64,000 nt of DNA from Phytoactinopolyspora limicola (GTDB lineage Bacteria; Actinomycetota; Actinomycetes; Jiangellales; Jiangellaceae), in contig NZ_JAAOEN010000019.1 of the NCBI RefSeq assembly GCF_011320225.1, forward strand, positions 1-64,000, in the 5' to 3' direction. Under the pieces are notes generated by a model. It did not search any database and was not told where the DNA came from. It worked only from the letters and a program-made list of their open reading frames with translations. This document shows, in pieces, positions 17,013 to 25,614 of this stretch. Numbering within the stretch: position 1 is the first letter of the stretch; each line of letters starts with the position of its first letter. The position numbers were made by a program, and so were the translations under genes.

Positions 17013-18227
17013 GGGGGTGATGGCGACCACTGCGGCGTCAGGGGTCTCCAGGCGGTAGGGGCCGTCGGCGGCGCGGAACCGCACCACGTCGCCGTGCACG
17101 GGGCGGCGGTGGCCGAACCGGTCGGTCAGGAGGGTGCCGTCGCCGCCGACGGCCACCAACTCGTCGTCCACACGCATAAGCACCGGGGCGTCGAAGGCCG
17201 ACGTGACCGCGACCCGGCCGTGCCGCAGCCCGTCCAGCACCAGCTCGCCCGGCGCAGGGCCTTCGGCGTCGAATCCGGACTCCACGGCTACCCAGGTGAC
17301 CGGAACCCCAAGCGGGCGACCATCGGCCGGGTTGTGGAAGTCGCTGCCGCTGATCGGCACGGTGTCCCAGCCCCAGGCGTTCCACCAGGCCAGCGGTCCG
17401 GTCCAGCGGGTATCGAGCCAGGACCAGTGCCAGATCTCGGCGAGCGGCGGGCGTCGGGTCAGCGGGTGGCTCCAGGCGAAGTCGCCCATCAGCGGGTGGT
17501 TGATGGACAGCAACCCGCCGGCCGATTCCACGTGTGACACCCAAAGCTCAGCGGGCTGACGGAAGTCGACCCAGGGAATCGAGCCGAAGGCGTTGGCATG
17601 CCCACGGTCGGTGGTGACCTCCTGACCGGGCAGCAAAGTCACGCCGAAGTTCCGGCCGATCTCCGCTAGGCCGGCGAAATGGCTGACGGTGTTGTGGTCG
17701 GTGACGGCCAGCACGTCGAGACCGACGTCAACGGCGAGCGCGGCCAGCTCGGCCCGACCGAAGGAGCCATCGGAATGCAGGGTGTGTGCATGGAAATCGC
17801 AGGCCAGCCACGTCAGGCCAGAGTCGGCGGGTAGGTCGCGCCGGGGCCGACGCTCGGGTACGGGCGGTGGTGCTGGCTCGGTCTCCGCGGGCCCCGTCGC
17901 TGGCAGGTCGATCTCGACGACGACGTCGATGCCGGCGGCGGGAACCCGGTGCAGCCCCAGCAGCACGGCCCAGACCCCGGCGTCCACCGGCCCCGGCAGG
18001 TAACCGGGGGTGGCTTCGGCAGAGCCGACGACGTACCGGGACCTCGCGCCACCGGACCAGCCGCGGAAGCCGTGCGGATCCAGACATCCGAGATCAACCA
18101 CCCCGTGATCGCGGTTATAGGAGAGCCTGACCTCGATCGACGGTGTCCCGGGCGGCACCTCGAACGGCAGCTCCAGGTACGGCGAGGCGGCACGGTCCTC
18201 AGGGGTCAGGGTTCGCGTGATACGCAT
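17010..18227 (-). CDS. PHP-domain hydrolase (CehA/McbA-like)
   Basis: 405 residues. Residues about 1-125 form a beta-rich N-terminal domain. The metal-binding PHP domain starts with DFHAHTLHSDGS (His146, His148) and continues with AVTDHNT (Asp177, His178), LLPGQEVTTDRGHANAFG, SINHPLMGDFAW and a C-terminal ISGSDFH. CehA/McbA relatives hydrolyse esters or phosphodiesters with two or three metal ions. No export signal is visible. GGAGG lies 3 nt before the ATG, and the first 22 bp overlap the HAD gene, so the two are coupled behind the ABC transporter. Phosphoester breakdown of an imported compound is a reasonable inference, not shown. Confidence 0.78.
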   Translation of the reverse strand: MRITRTLTPEDRAASPYLELPFEVPPGTPSIEVRLSYNRDHGVVDLGCLDPHGFRGWSGGARSRYVVGSAEATPGYLPGPVDAGVWAVLLGLHRVPAAGIDVVVEIDLPATGPAETEPAPPPVPERRPRRDLPADSGLTWLACDFHAHTLHSDGSFGRAELAALAVDVGLDVLAVTDHNTVSHFAGLAEIGRNFGVTLLPGQEVTTDRGHANAFGSIPWVDFRQPAELWVSHVESAGGLLSINHPLMGDFAWSHPLTRRPPLAEIWHWSWLDTRWTGPLAWWNAWGWDTVPISGSDFHNPADGRPLGVPVTWVAVESGFDAEGPAPGELVLDGLRHGRVAVTSAFDAPVLMRVDDELVAVGGDGTLLTDRFGHRRPVHGDVVRFRAADGPYRLETPDAAVVAITP

Positions 18228-18973
18228 GCACCCTCCATGATCGCGGGAAGATCCTGTAGATCGGACAGCACGGGTCGGCGGTTGTCGCGCAGCGTGGCGT
18301 CCGGCCTGTCGCCAGGCCCGTCGCGGTCGATCAGGTAGGCCCGCATGCCCAAGGCGGCCGCTGCCGCCACGTTCGCTGTCACGTCGTCCACGAATACCAC
18401 GTCAGCGGGGTCGAGTGCGGCCCGTTCGAGCGCGATCTCGTAGATCTCCTGGCCCGGCTTCTCCGACCCGACGACGGCGGAGATGACGAACGGGTCGAAC
18501 AGCTGGCGCAGCCCCATGTCGCGGTAGCGCAGCTCCAGCGACGGCCCAGCGTTGGAGACAATACCCATCCGAACACCGGAGGCGGCTAGCGTCCGCAGCA
18601 CGGCCCGGGTGTCGTCGTAGGGCTCCTGGTCCAGCTCGTACACCGCCGCCTCGGCGAGGGAGTACACCAGGTCTTCGGGAGCGTCGTCGTACAAGACCGC
18701 CAGGACGATCCGGTAGAAGCCGACGTACACCCCCACCTCGTCGTCGACGGTCGGGATGGCCTGATGGCTCGCGAGATGCCCGGCTCCGGCGTCGTGGGCG
18801 GACCGGATCTGATCGGCGCCGGGAAGCAGGCGGCCCGACGCCTCGATCAGTTCGGCGAAGCGAGGTTTGGGCCACCAGTCATCACCCAGCGGCCGGGCCA
18901 GGGTGCCGCCGGAGTCGAAGAACACCGCGGCGGCCGCCCCCCGCCCATGATCATGAACCATTTGCCGTGCCAT
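18206..18973 (-). CDS. HAD-family hydrolase
   Basis: 255 residues. HAD motif I is AVFFDSGGTL (nucleophile Asp20; the usual second Asp is Gly, as in the DxGGT variants), motif II is GIVSNAG, and motifs III/IV are GSEKPGQEIYEIA and DVVFVDDVTANVAAAAALGM. It is probably a small-molecule phosphatase. The assigned ATG 18973 lies inside the loop of the hairpin at 18945-19002, and the next Met codon lies in one of its arms, so the true start is uncertain and initiation may depend on that structure. The gene is coupled to the PHP gene downstream and lies 21 bp after the ABC ATPase stop. Confidence 0.78.
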   Translation of the reverse strand: MARQMVHDHGRGAAAAVFFDSGGTLARPLGDDWWPKPRFAELIEASGRLLPGADQIRSAHDAGAGHLASHQAIPTVDDEVGVYVGFYRIVLAVLYDDAPEDLVYSLAEAAVYELDQEPYDDTRAVLRTLAASGVRMGIVSNAGPSLELRYRDMGLRQLFDPFVISAVVGSEKPGQEIYEIALERAALDPADVVFVDDVTANVAAAAALGMRAYLIDRDGPGDRPDATLRDNRRPVLSDLQDLPAIMEGACVSREP

Positions 18974-19002
18974 AGCCCGGATAAGTGTTCATGATCATGG
19001 GG
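18945..19002. repeat. Hairpin with CCATGATCATGAAC arms at the ATPase/HAD junction
   Basis: CCCATGATCATGAAC (18945-18959) pairs perfectly with GTTCATGATCATGGG (18988-19002) around a 28-nt loop. The arms contain the same TGATCATGAAC sequence as the hairpin at 7361-7409. Here the element overlaps the last codons of the ATPase gene and the first codons of the HAD gene, so it is partly coding. Confidence 0.8.
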
Positions 19003-20116
19003 AGAGGGGGGAGCCGGTCACGGCCGCCGACGCCACTTCCAGCCGGGGCGATCCGACCAGCCCGCCGTCGCCGGCGCGGTACAGCAGCGTGTGCTCCTGC
19101 GGGGCGGCCAGCCGGATCCGGTCGCCCACCTGCGGGGGAGTCCGGGTAGTCGCCTGCACGGAGACACCGTCGCGTTCCACCGTGACGAGGTGTTCGATGC
19201 CGAGGAGCTCGACGACGGCGACCTCACCCTCGAACGACGCCCCGGGGTCGGTGGTGATCTCGGTGTGCTCGGGCCGGAACCCCAGCACCACCTCCTCGCC
19301 CTCGGTGACGTGTGGCGCGGCCGCGGCCGGCAGCGGGAACCGGGTTCCCTTGATGTCGATGTCGCCGTCGCGGACCACACCGGGCACCAGGTTCATCGGG
19401 GTCGATCCGATAAACGACGCCACGAACAGCGACGCCGGCCGCTCGTACACCACGGCCGGGGTGTCCAGCTGGCGGATGTGCCCCAACTCCATCACCGCGA
19501 TCCGGTCGGCCAGCGCGAGCGCCTCCGACTGGTCATGGGTGACGTAGATGGTGGTGATCCCGAGTTCCTTCTGCAGCCGTTTGAGGAACGTGCGGGCCTC
19601 CAGCCGCAGCCGGGCGTCCAGGTTGGACAACGGCTCGTCGAACAGGAACAGGTTCGCGTGATACGCCACGGCCCGGGCCAACGCGACCCGCTGCTGCTGA
19701 CCACCCGACAGCTGCCCCGGGCGCCGTTCCAGCAGCTTCTCCAACTGGAGGTTCGACGCCGCCTCGGCCGCTGTCTTGCGCCGCTCTTCCTTGCCGACCT
19801 TGCGGACTTTCAGCGGATAGGCGACGTTGTCGACGACGGTCATGTGCGGGTACAGGGCGTAGTCCTGGAACACCATGGCGACGTTGCGTTTGCCGGATGG
19901 CACCTTGGTGACGTCGCGGTCGTCGATCAGGATCTGTCCCGACGTCGCGTTCTCCAGACCGGCGATGGTCCGCAGCATGGTTGTCTTGCCACAACCGGAC
20001 GGGCCCAGCAGGGCGAAGAACTCGCCTGCCCCGATGGTCAGGTCGATCCCGTCGAGGGCGCGGACACCGCCGGGGAACTCCTTGACGAGGGAGCTGAGGG
20101 TGACACTCGCCGTCAT
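18995..20116 (-). CDS. Sugar ABC transporter ATPase, UgpC/MsmK type (cassette 1)
   Basis: 373 residues. Walker A is GPSGCGKTT (residues 38-46), the signature is LSGGQQQRVALARA, Walker B is LFLFDEPLSNLD, and a MalK-like regulatory TOBE domain follows from about residue 240. The ATG overlaps the stop of the upstream permease by 4 bp. It energises the cassette-1 importer. The protein closely parallels the ATPase of cassette 2 (23672-24748), pointing to an old tandem duplication. Confidence 0.92.
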   Translation of the reverse strand: MTASVTLSSLVKEFPGGVRALDGIDLTIGAGEFFALLGPSGCGKTTMLRTIAGLENATSGQILIDDRDVTKVPSGKRNVAMVFQDYALYPHMTVVDNVAYPLKVRKVGKEERRKTAAEAASNLQLEKLLERRPGQLSGGQQQRVALARAVAYHANLFLFDEPLSNLDARLRLEARTFLKRLQKELGITTIYVTHDQSEALALADRIAVMELGHIRQLDTPAVVYERPASLFVASFIGSTPMNLVPGVVRDGDIDIKGTRFPLPAAAAPHVTEGEEVVLGFRPEHTEITTDPGASFEGEVAVVELLGIEHLVTVERDGVSVQATTRTPPQVGDRIRLAAPQEHTLLYRAGDGGLVGSPRLEVASAAVTGSPLSP

Positions 20117-20979
20117 CGTTTGATTCCTCCGTGGAAGCGGAAGCCGTAGCGGGCATTCACGAACAGATACATCAGCACCACCGGGATCGAGTAGAGGAAG
20201 GCGAAGGCGGACACCAGGCTCAGATCCGGGCGGCCGGTCTCGTCGTAGAAGTTGTAGATCACCACCGCGGCGGGATACAGGTCGGCGCTGCGTAGCAGGA
20301 TGAACGGGGTGAGGAAGTCACCCCAGATGTTCACCAGCGCCCACACCGCGATCACGGCCAGGCCGGGCCGCACGACCGGTACGACGATGTCCTTGAGGAC
20401 TTGGATCGACGATGCCCCGGCCACCTGCGCCGACTCCTCGTAGCTGCGTGGCACCGAGTCCATGAAGTCTTTGAGGATGAACAGCGCCGTCGGGAGCATG
20501 CCGCCGGTCAGGATGAGCACCACACCGGTGTGGGTGTTGATCAGCCCGATCTCGTAGATGAGCAGGAACGTCGGCACCATGGTCGCCGTGCCGCTCACCA
20601 CGGCCGAGAACAACATCAACATGTACAGCAGCAGGTTGCGGCCCGGAATCCGCACCCTGGACAGCGCGTAGCCGGCGAACGCCGCCGACACCACCACACA
20701 CCCGGTGGCGACCACCGCCAGGACCAGCGAGTTGCGTAGCGACGTCACCGCCCGCGGGTTCTCGAACACACCCTTGAAGTTGTCGAGGGTGAACGACGGC
20801 CAGGCCACGTTCAGGCCGGGCGACGCGTCGAAGGGTGCGGTCAGCAGCCACAACATGGGCACCGCGAAGAACAACCCGATCAGCACGGCGAAGAGGTAGA
20901 GCCCGATCCGGGAGAGCAACGCCTTGACCGTGGCCATCGGGTCGGTTTCGTCGATCCGGATGGAGGACATGAGTCTCAT
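20113..20979 (-). CDS. Carbohydrate ABC transporter permease, UgpE/MalG type (cassette 1)
   Basis: 288 residues, six membrane segments. The coupling loop is SYEESAQVAGASSIQVLKDIVVPVVRPGLAV. The start overlaps the preceding permease (ATGA). The protein resembles its cassette-2 counterpart along its whole length, including the ending YGFRFHGGIKR against YGFRFYGGIKR. Confidence 0.9.
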   Translation of the reverse strand: MRLMSSIRIDETDPMATVKALLSRIGLYLFAVLIGLFFAVPMLWLLTAPFDASPGLNVAWPSFTLDNFKGVFENPRAVTSLRNSLVLAVVATGCVVVSAAFAGYALSRVRIPGRNLLLYMLMLFSAVVSGTATMVPTFLLIYEIGLINTHTGVVLILTGGMLPTALFILKDFMDSVPRSYEESAQVAGASSIQVLKDIVVPVVRPGLAVIAVWALVNIWGDFLTPFILLRSADLYPAAVVIYNFYDETGRPDLSLVSAFAFLYSIPVVLMYLFVNARYGFRFHGGIKR

Positions 20980-22034
20980 GACTTCTTCCTCCTGTCGCGC
21001 AGCACCCGGAAGTAGACCAGCGCGATGATCAGGTTGATCACCAGCATGACCGCCGATACCGCGGAGCCGAAGCCGAAGTCACCCTGGCCGAAACCGACCC
21101 GGTAGACGTAGATGGCCAGCACCTCGGTCTGGTAGTTGGGGCCGCCACCGGTCAGCAGGAACGGCGTGAACAGGTTGAACGTCCACATACTGACCAGCAG
21201 GGCGGTGGTCAGCATGTGACCCCGCACGGCCGGGAACACGATGTCGCGCAGCGTCTGCCAGGTGGACGCACCAGAAACCTTGGCGGTTTCCAGGTGCGAC
21301 GGCGGCAGGGTGTTGAGCGCGGCGTCGAAAAGCAACATGGCGAAGGCGGTGCCGCGCCAGATGTTGAAGACGATGATGGCCAGCAGCGGCTGCCGGAGCA
21401 GCCACTCGGTGGTCACGTCACCCGGGATAAGCGAGTTGAGCGTGCCGCCCTCGCCGTCGAGGAAGGCCCGCCACAGGAAGGCCACGACCGAGCCCGGGAT
21501 GATCCACGACATGATCACCAGGACTTCGATGGTCCGCCGGGTCCAGCCGCGCCACCGCCGGAACAGCCAGGCGAGGGTGAAACCGAGCCCCATTTGGCCG
21601 ACGACGCCGGAGAACGCCATGAAGATCAGCGTGATCCACAATGAGCTGGTGAACAGGGGATCTTCCAGGGCCCGCGTGAAGTTGTCGGTGCCGACGAACT
21701 CCGGCTCGCGGGCCGCGGTGCCGGTGACCCGGTAGTTCGTCAGGCCCAAGTACAGCGCCCACACCGCGGGGAACATCATGAAGACGCCGATGAGTCCCAG
21801 AGCGGGGGCGACGAAGCCGATCGCGGTCGGCTTGTTGATCACCGCTACCTCGGCTGTCGCGTCGGCTTTGGGGCGCGGTTCGGGTTCGGGAACGGACGTG
21901 GTGCCCTCGTCGGCGAGGACGGGCTGGACGCTGCCACCACCGGCAGGGCTTGGCTGTCCGCCGTCGCTGCCGGTGGGTACGTCATGTCCGGGCGCCGCCG
22001 CGTCGTCGCGGCGGCGCCCGTCGTCGGCCGTCAT
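20976..22034 (-). CDS. Carbohydrate ABC transporter permease, UgpA/MalF type (cassette 1)
   Basis: 352 residues. A long polar N-terminus (about residues 1-70, rich in Asp, Gly, Pro and Ser) precedes six membrane segments. The coupling loop is HLETAKVSGASTWQTLRDIVFPAVRGH. The extended N-terminal tail is about 30 residues longer than in the cassette-2 paralogue and low in complexity. It lies 65 bp downstream of its binding-protein gene. Confidence 0.9.
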   Translation of the reverse strand: MTADDGRRRDDAAAPGHDVPTGSDGGQPSPAGGGSVQPVLADEGTTSVPEPEPRPKADATAEVAVINKPTAIGFVAPALGLIGVFMMFPAVWALYLGLTNYRVTGTAAREPEFVGTDNFTRALEDPLFTSSLWITLIFMAFSGVVGQMGLGFTLAWLFRRWRGWTRRTIEVLVIMSWIIPGSVVAFLWRAFLDGEGGTLNSLIPGDVTTEWLLRQPLLAIIVFNIWRGTAFAMLLFDAALNTLPPSHLETAKVSGASTWQTLRDIVFPAVRGHMLTTALLVSMWTFNLFTPFLLTGGGPNYQTEVLAIYVYRVGFGQGDFGFGSAVSAVMLVINLIIALVYFRVLRDRRKKS

Positions 22035-22099
22035 ATGGCGGTCCTTCGCAGGACAGCCGGATCAGTTGGCGGAGTTCGCATGGTCGTCGGGATTGCCGT

Positions 22100-23515
22100 T
22101 CACTCGCCGGAGACGTTGTCGGCGCCGACGATTCCCTCGAGGTTGGAGTGGAACTCCTGCGCCGCCGAGTCGACGTCGGAGCGCCCAGCGATGACGTTCT
22201 CCACCATCCGCTGGATCGCCTCGGAGACCTGCGGGTACTCCTCGAAGCCGGGGCGGTACCAGGTGAGCGGCAGCACTTCCTCGGCGACGAAGGACTGCAT
22301 GGGGTCTTCGGCGATGCCGACCTCGTTGACGTCTTCTCGTGCGGTGATCCGGGGTTCACGTTCCACCCAGTCGAGCTGAGCTTCGTAGGAACCCATAAAC
22401 GACAGCAGCTCCCAGGCCTCCAGCGGGTGCTCGGTGTTCGGGTTAATGACCCGGCCGGTGCCGCCGGACGCCGAGACGAAGTCCTGGCCGTTGATGCCCG
22501 CGCCGGGCTGCTGCGCGGGGATCAGCGCCCAGCCGACGAGGTCTTCGCGGCCGTCGATCGGGAAACCGCCGTCGGGGTTGATGACACCACGCCAGAGGTA
22601 GTCGCTCTCGATCATGATGGCGAGGTTGCCGTCGGCGAACGCCTCGAACGAGCGGTCCCGGCCATCGGTGACCAGCTGCATGTCGGAGTCGGCGAGGCCC
22701 TCGTCGAAGACGGTGGAGTAGAACTCCAGGGTCTCGCGGAGCTGTGGGGTGTCGCCTTGCCAGCTGCCGTCGGCGTAGAGGTCGCCACCAGCGCCGAGCA
22801 GGATCGGGATGAAACCTTGCAGGGTGGTGGCTTCCTCCATGTTGACGCCGGCGTTGAGCTGCATCGGAATGACGTCGGGAAGCTCGGACTGGATGGTGCG
22901 GGCGGCGTCGAGGATCTCGTCCCACGATGTCGGCTGCCAGTCGGTGGGCAGACCGGCCTGCTCGAACAGGTCGGTGCGGAAGAACAGCACCCGCCCGTCG
23001 GTGCCGAGCGGGATGCCGTACTGCTGGCCGTCGACGGCCAGCGACCCACTGACTGCCTCGGGGATTTGATCCCAGCCTTCCCAGTCGTTGACGATGTCGC
23101 CGACGACGGTCTCCAGGGGTTCGATCAGGCCACCGGCGGCGAACTCGGCGGTCCAAAACTGGTCGAAGGACGTGATGTCCGGCCCTTCACCGACCGAGAG
23201 GTCGAGGGCGAGTTGGGTTTTGTAGTCGTCCACCCCGCCTTCGATGTGTTCGACGGTGACCTCACGGCCTTCCGCGGCCATCGCGGCCTCGAATTCAGGG
23301 ATGACGTAGTCCTCGATCCACACGGCGACGACGTCCGGGCGTACGGCATTGTGCGAGATGGTCAGGTGGACGGGATCGTCCGAGGGCTCGGGCGCCTCCT
23401 GGGCGGCGCCGTCGTCGTCGGACGGGTCGCTGTCATCACCGCCGCAAGCGGCGAGGACAAGTACGGAAGCGAAGATCGCAGCAGCAAATCGACTACCTCT
23501 GAGGTAGGTCTTCAT
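22100..23515 (-). CDS. Extracellular solute-binding lipoprotein (cassette 1)
   Basis: 471 residues. The signal peptide ends with the lipobox VLAACGG (Cys about 25), followed by an acidic linker (DDSDPSDDDGAAQEAPEPSDD) and a family-1 (MalE/UgpB-like) binding fold. It aligns well with the cassette-2 protein in motifs such as FIPILLGAGGDLY against FLPLMAGTGAAVY and SDYLWRGVINPDGGFP against GDYLWRAVINPGSD. The substrate is unknown. The HAD and PHP genes downstream make a phosphorylated or esterified sugar possible. Its promoter lies in the conserved 73-bp block at 23569-23641. Confidence 0.88.
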   Translation of the reverse strand: MKTYLRGSRFAAAIFASVLVLAACGGDDSDPSDDDGAAQEAPEPSDDPVHLTISHNAVRPDVVAVWIEDYVIPEFEAAMAAEGREVTVEHIEGGVDDYKTQLALDLSVGEGPDITSFDQFWTAEFAAGGLIEPLETVVGDIVNDWEGWDQIPEAVSGSLAVDGQQYGIPLGTDGRVLFFRTDLFEQAGLPTDWQPTSWDEILDAARTIQSELPDVIPMQLNAGVNMEEATTLQGFIPILLGAGGDLYADGSWQGDTPQLRETLEFYSTVFDEGLADSDMQLVTDGRDRSFEAFADGNLAIMIESDYLWRGVINPDGGFPIDGREDLVGWALIPAQQPGAGINGQDFVSASGGTGRVINPNTEHPLEAWELLSFMGSYEAQLDWVEREPRITAREDVNEVGIAEDPMQSFVAEEVLPLTWYRPGFEEYPQVSEAIQRMVENVIAGRSDVDSAAQEFHSNLEGIVGADNVSGE

Positions 23516-23568
23516 TCATCCTCCAGCCAGCACAGCGGGCCAACTACGGTCGGCCTACACCGGTCATG

Positions 23569-23641
23569 TGGCTGTCAGCATGTCATGACCTTTTAACTTG
23601 GTCTAGACCTCGAAGTAACTTTGGCGGAACTGTGATCGAAC
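23569..23641. promoter_or_regulatory. Conserved upstream block with a DasR-like site (cassette 1)
   Basis: This block aligns without gaps to 28149-28221 upstream of cassette 2. Shared pieces include TGGCTGTCAG, ATGTCA, GACCT, TTAACTT, CTAG and GAACTGTGATCGA at identical spacing. Inside it GGTCTAGACC (23600-23609) is a perfect 10-bp palindrome that equals the core of the Streptomyces DasR responsive element, a HutC-type GntR operator. It starts 54 bp upstream of the binding-protein start. The HutC-type regulator at 28343-29086 is the likely ligand-sensing protein. Confidence 0.65.
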
Positions 23642-23671
23642 ACAGGTGCGCTGCTGAGGACGACGGTGACC

Positions 23672-24748
23672 TTAGCCTTGGATCAGCTCGCCACCAGCGG
23701 CATCGAACAGCAACGTTCGGTTGTGTCGAGGCACCGCCCAGCCCCGCGTTCCGGGCGCCGGCTCGTCGTCCTCGTCGACGACGAGGTGCAGGAACACCCC
23801 GTCGGCCTCCATGGTGACCAGCGCAGCCGCACCGAGGTTCTCGACGACGGTGACCTCACCTTCGACCGCGTCGTCGGTCCGCGTCGGCGACCACCGGATG
23901 TACTCGGGCCGAGCACCCCAAATCACCTCGTCGTCGTCGACCACCTGACCTTCGGCGGATGGAGGCAGCGGCATCGAGGCACCGGCGACCTCTACCCGGC
24001 CGTCCTTGATGACCGCTGGGTTCAGGTTCATCGGTGTCGATCCGACGAACCCGGCGACGAACGTATTAGCCGGCTCCGCGAACACTTCACGCGGGCTGCC
24101 GATCTGCTGGATCTGGCCATCCTTCATAATGGCCATCCGGTCGGCCAGGGCCAACGCCTCGGCTTGGTCGTGGGTGACGAACACCGTCGTGACCCCGAGG
24201 TCCTGCTGGAGCCGCTTCAGAAAGGTGCGGGCCTCGAGGCGTAGCCGCGCGTCGAGGTTGGACAACGGCTCGTCGAAGAGGAACACCTGAGGATTGCTGG
24301 CCACCGCACGGGCCAGTGCGACCCGCTGCTGCTGGCCACCCGACAGCTGCCCCGGACGACGGCCGGTGAGCCCGTTGAGCGACAGCCCGTCGGCGGTCTC
24401 CTCCGCCGTGGCCAGCCGGCTGCCCTTCGACACCTTCTGGATCTTCAACGGATAGGCGATGTTGTCCGCCACCGACATGTGCGGGAACAGGGCATAGTCC
24501 TGGAACACCATGGCGACCTGGCGCTCACCCGGCGGCAGATCGGTGACGTCGCGTTCGCCGATGAACAGCCGGCCCTCGGTCGCGCCTTCCAAACCGGCGA
24601 TGGTCCGCAGCAACGTGGTCTTCCCGCAACCGGAGGGGCCGAGCAGTGCGAAGAACTCGCCATCCTCGATGGTGAGGTCGAGCCCGTCGACGGCGCGGAC
24701 CCCGCCGGTGAACTCCTTGACCAGCTGGTGGGTGGTGATGGCGGCCAT
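23672..24748 (-). CDS. Sugar ABC transporter ATPase, UgpC/MsmK type (cassette 2)
   Basis: 358 residues from ATG 24748, which shares one base with the preceding permease stop (TGATG). Walker A is GPSGCGKTT (residues 37-45), the signature LSGGQQQRVALARA, Walker B VFLFDEPLSNLD, followed by a TOBE domain. The frame stays open for another 297 codons upstream, but that stretch is the wrong frame of the permease gene. It is a close paralogue of the cassette-1 ATPase. Confidence 0.92.
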   Translation of the reverse strand: MAAITTHQLVKEFTGGVRAVDGLDLTIEDGEFFALLGPSGCGKTTLLRTIAGLEGATEGRLFIGERDVTDLPPGERQVAMVFQDYALFPHMSVADNIAYPLKIQKVSKGSRLATAEETADGLSLNGLTGRRPGQLSGGQQQRVALARAVASNPQVFLFDEPLSNLDARLRLEARTFLKRLQQDLGVTTVFVTHDQAEALALADRMAIMKDGQIQQIGSPREVFAEPANTFVAGFVGSTPMNLNPAVIKDGRVEVAGASMPLPPSAEGQVVDDDEVIWGARPEYIRWSPTRTDDAVEGEVTVVENLGAAALVTMEADGVFLHLVVDEDDEPAPGTRGWAVPRHNRTLLFDAAGGELIQG

Positions 24749-25614
24749 CAGCGCTTGATACCTCCGTAGAAGCGGAACCCGTAGCGGCGATTCACGAAGA
24801 GGTACAGCAGCACTACGGGGATGGAGAACAGCAGGGAAAATGCCGAGATCAGCGCCAGGTTGGGTTGCCCGCCTTCGGTGTAGAAGGTGAACATCACCAC
24901 TGCGGCCGGGAAGTTGTCCGGCGACCTGAGCAGGATGAACGGCACCAAGAAGTTCCCCCAGACCTGCACCACACTCCACACCGCGATGGTGGCCAGGCCG
25001 GGCCGGGCGATGGGGACGACGACGTGCCGCAGCACCTGCAGCGACGACGCCCCGTATACGCGCGCCGACTCCTCGTAGGACTTCGGGGTGTTGTCCATGA
25101 AGTCCTTGAGGATGAAGATCGCCGCGGGCAGCAGCCCGCCGGCCATCACCAGGACGACCGCGAGGTGGGTGTCGATCAGCCGCAGCTCGGTGATCAGCAC
25201 AAAGGTCGGCACCATGGCGGCAGTGCCGGTGACGATCGACGAGAGCAGCAGCAGCGAGTAGAGCAGCACGTCCCGGCCGGGGACCCGCACCCGCGACAGA
25301 GCGTACGACGCCAACGCGGCCAACACCAGCACGATCACCATCGTGGTGATCGAGATCAGCACCGAGTTCCACAACGAGCGCAGCGCATACGGATTGTCCA
25401 GCAGCGTCTGGAAGTTCTGGAGAGTGAACTCGGGGACGGAGAGCCGCAACGCCGGGGCCCGATCGAACGGCGCCGTGACCAGCCAGATCACCGGTAGGGC
25501 GAAGAAGACGATGACGAAACCGGTAAACACGTACCGGCCGATTCGGCCGAGCGCGGCCCGCACGAAGCGAGCGCTGTCGGTCCGGGGCGGGGCTGGGGTC
25601 TGCACGGTGGTCAT
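24748..25614 (-). CDS. Carbohydrate ABC transporter permease, UgpE/MalG type (cassette 2)
   Basis: 288 residues, the same length as its cassette-1 paralogue, with six membrane segments and the coupling loop SYEESARVYGASSLQVLRHVVVPIARPGLAT. It overlaps the upstream permease gene by 4 bp (ATGA) and the downstream ATPase gene by one base, so the cassette is tightly coupled. Confidence 0.9.
   Translation of the reverse strand: MTTVQTPAPPRTDSARFVRAALGRIGRYVFTGFVIVFFALPVIWLVTAPFDRAPALRLSVPEFTLQNFQTLLDNPYALRSLWNSVLISITTMVIVLVLAALASYALSRVRVPGRDVLLYSLLLLSSIVTGTAAMVPTFVLITELRLIDTHLAVVLVMAGGLLPAAIFILKDFMDNTPKSYEESARVYGASSLQVLRHVVVPIARPGLATIAVWSVVQVWGNFLVPFILLRSPDNFPAAVVMFTFYTEGGQPNLALISAFSLLFSIPVVLLYLFVNRRYGFRFYGGIKR

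Noticed and set aside
21950-23596. A 548-codon plus-strand frame over the cassette-1 binding protein
   Set aside because: It is the complement of the lipoprotein gene, has no start context or family motif, and the opposite strand encodes a convincing protein.
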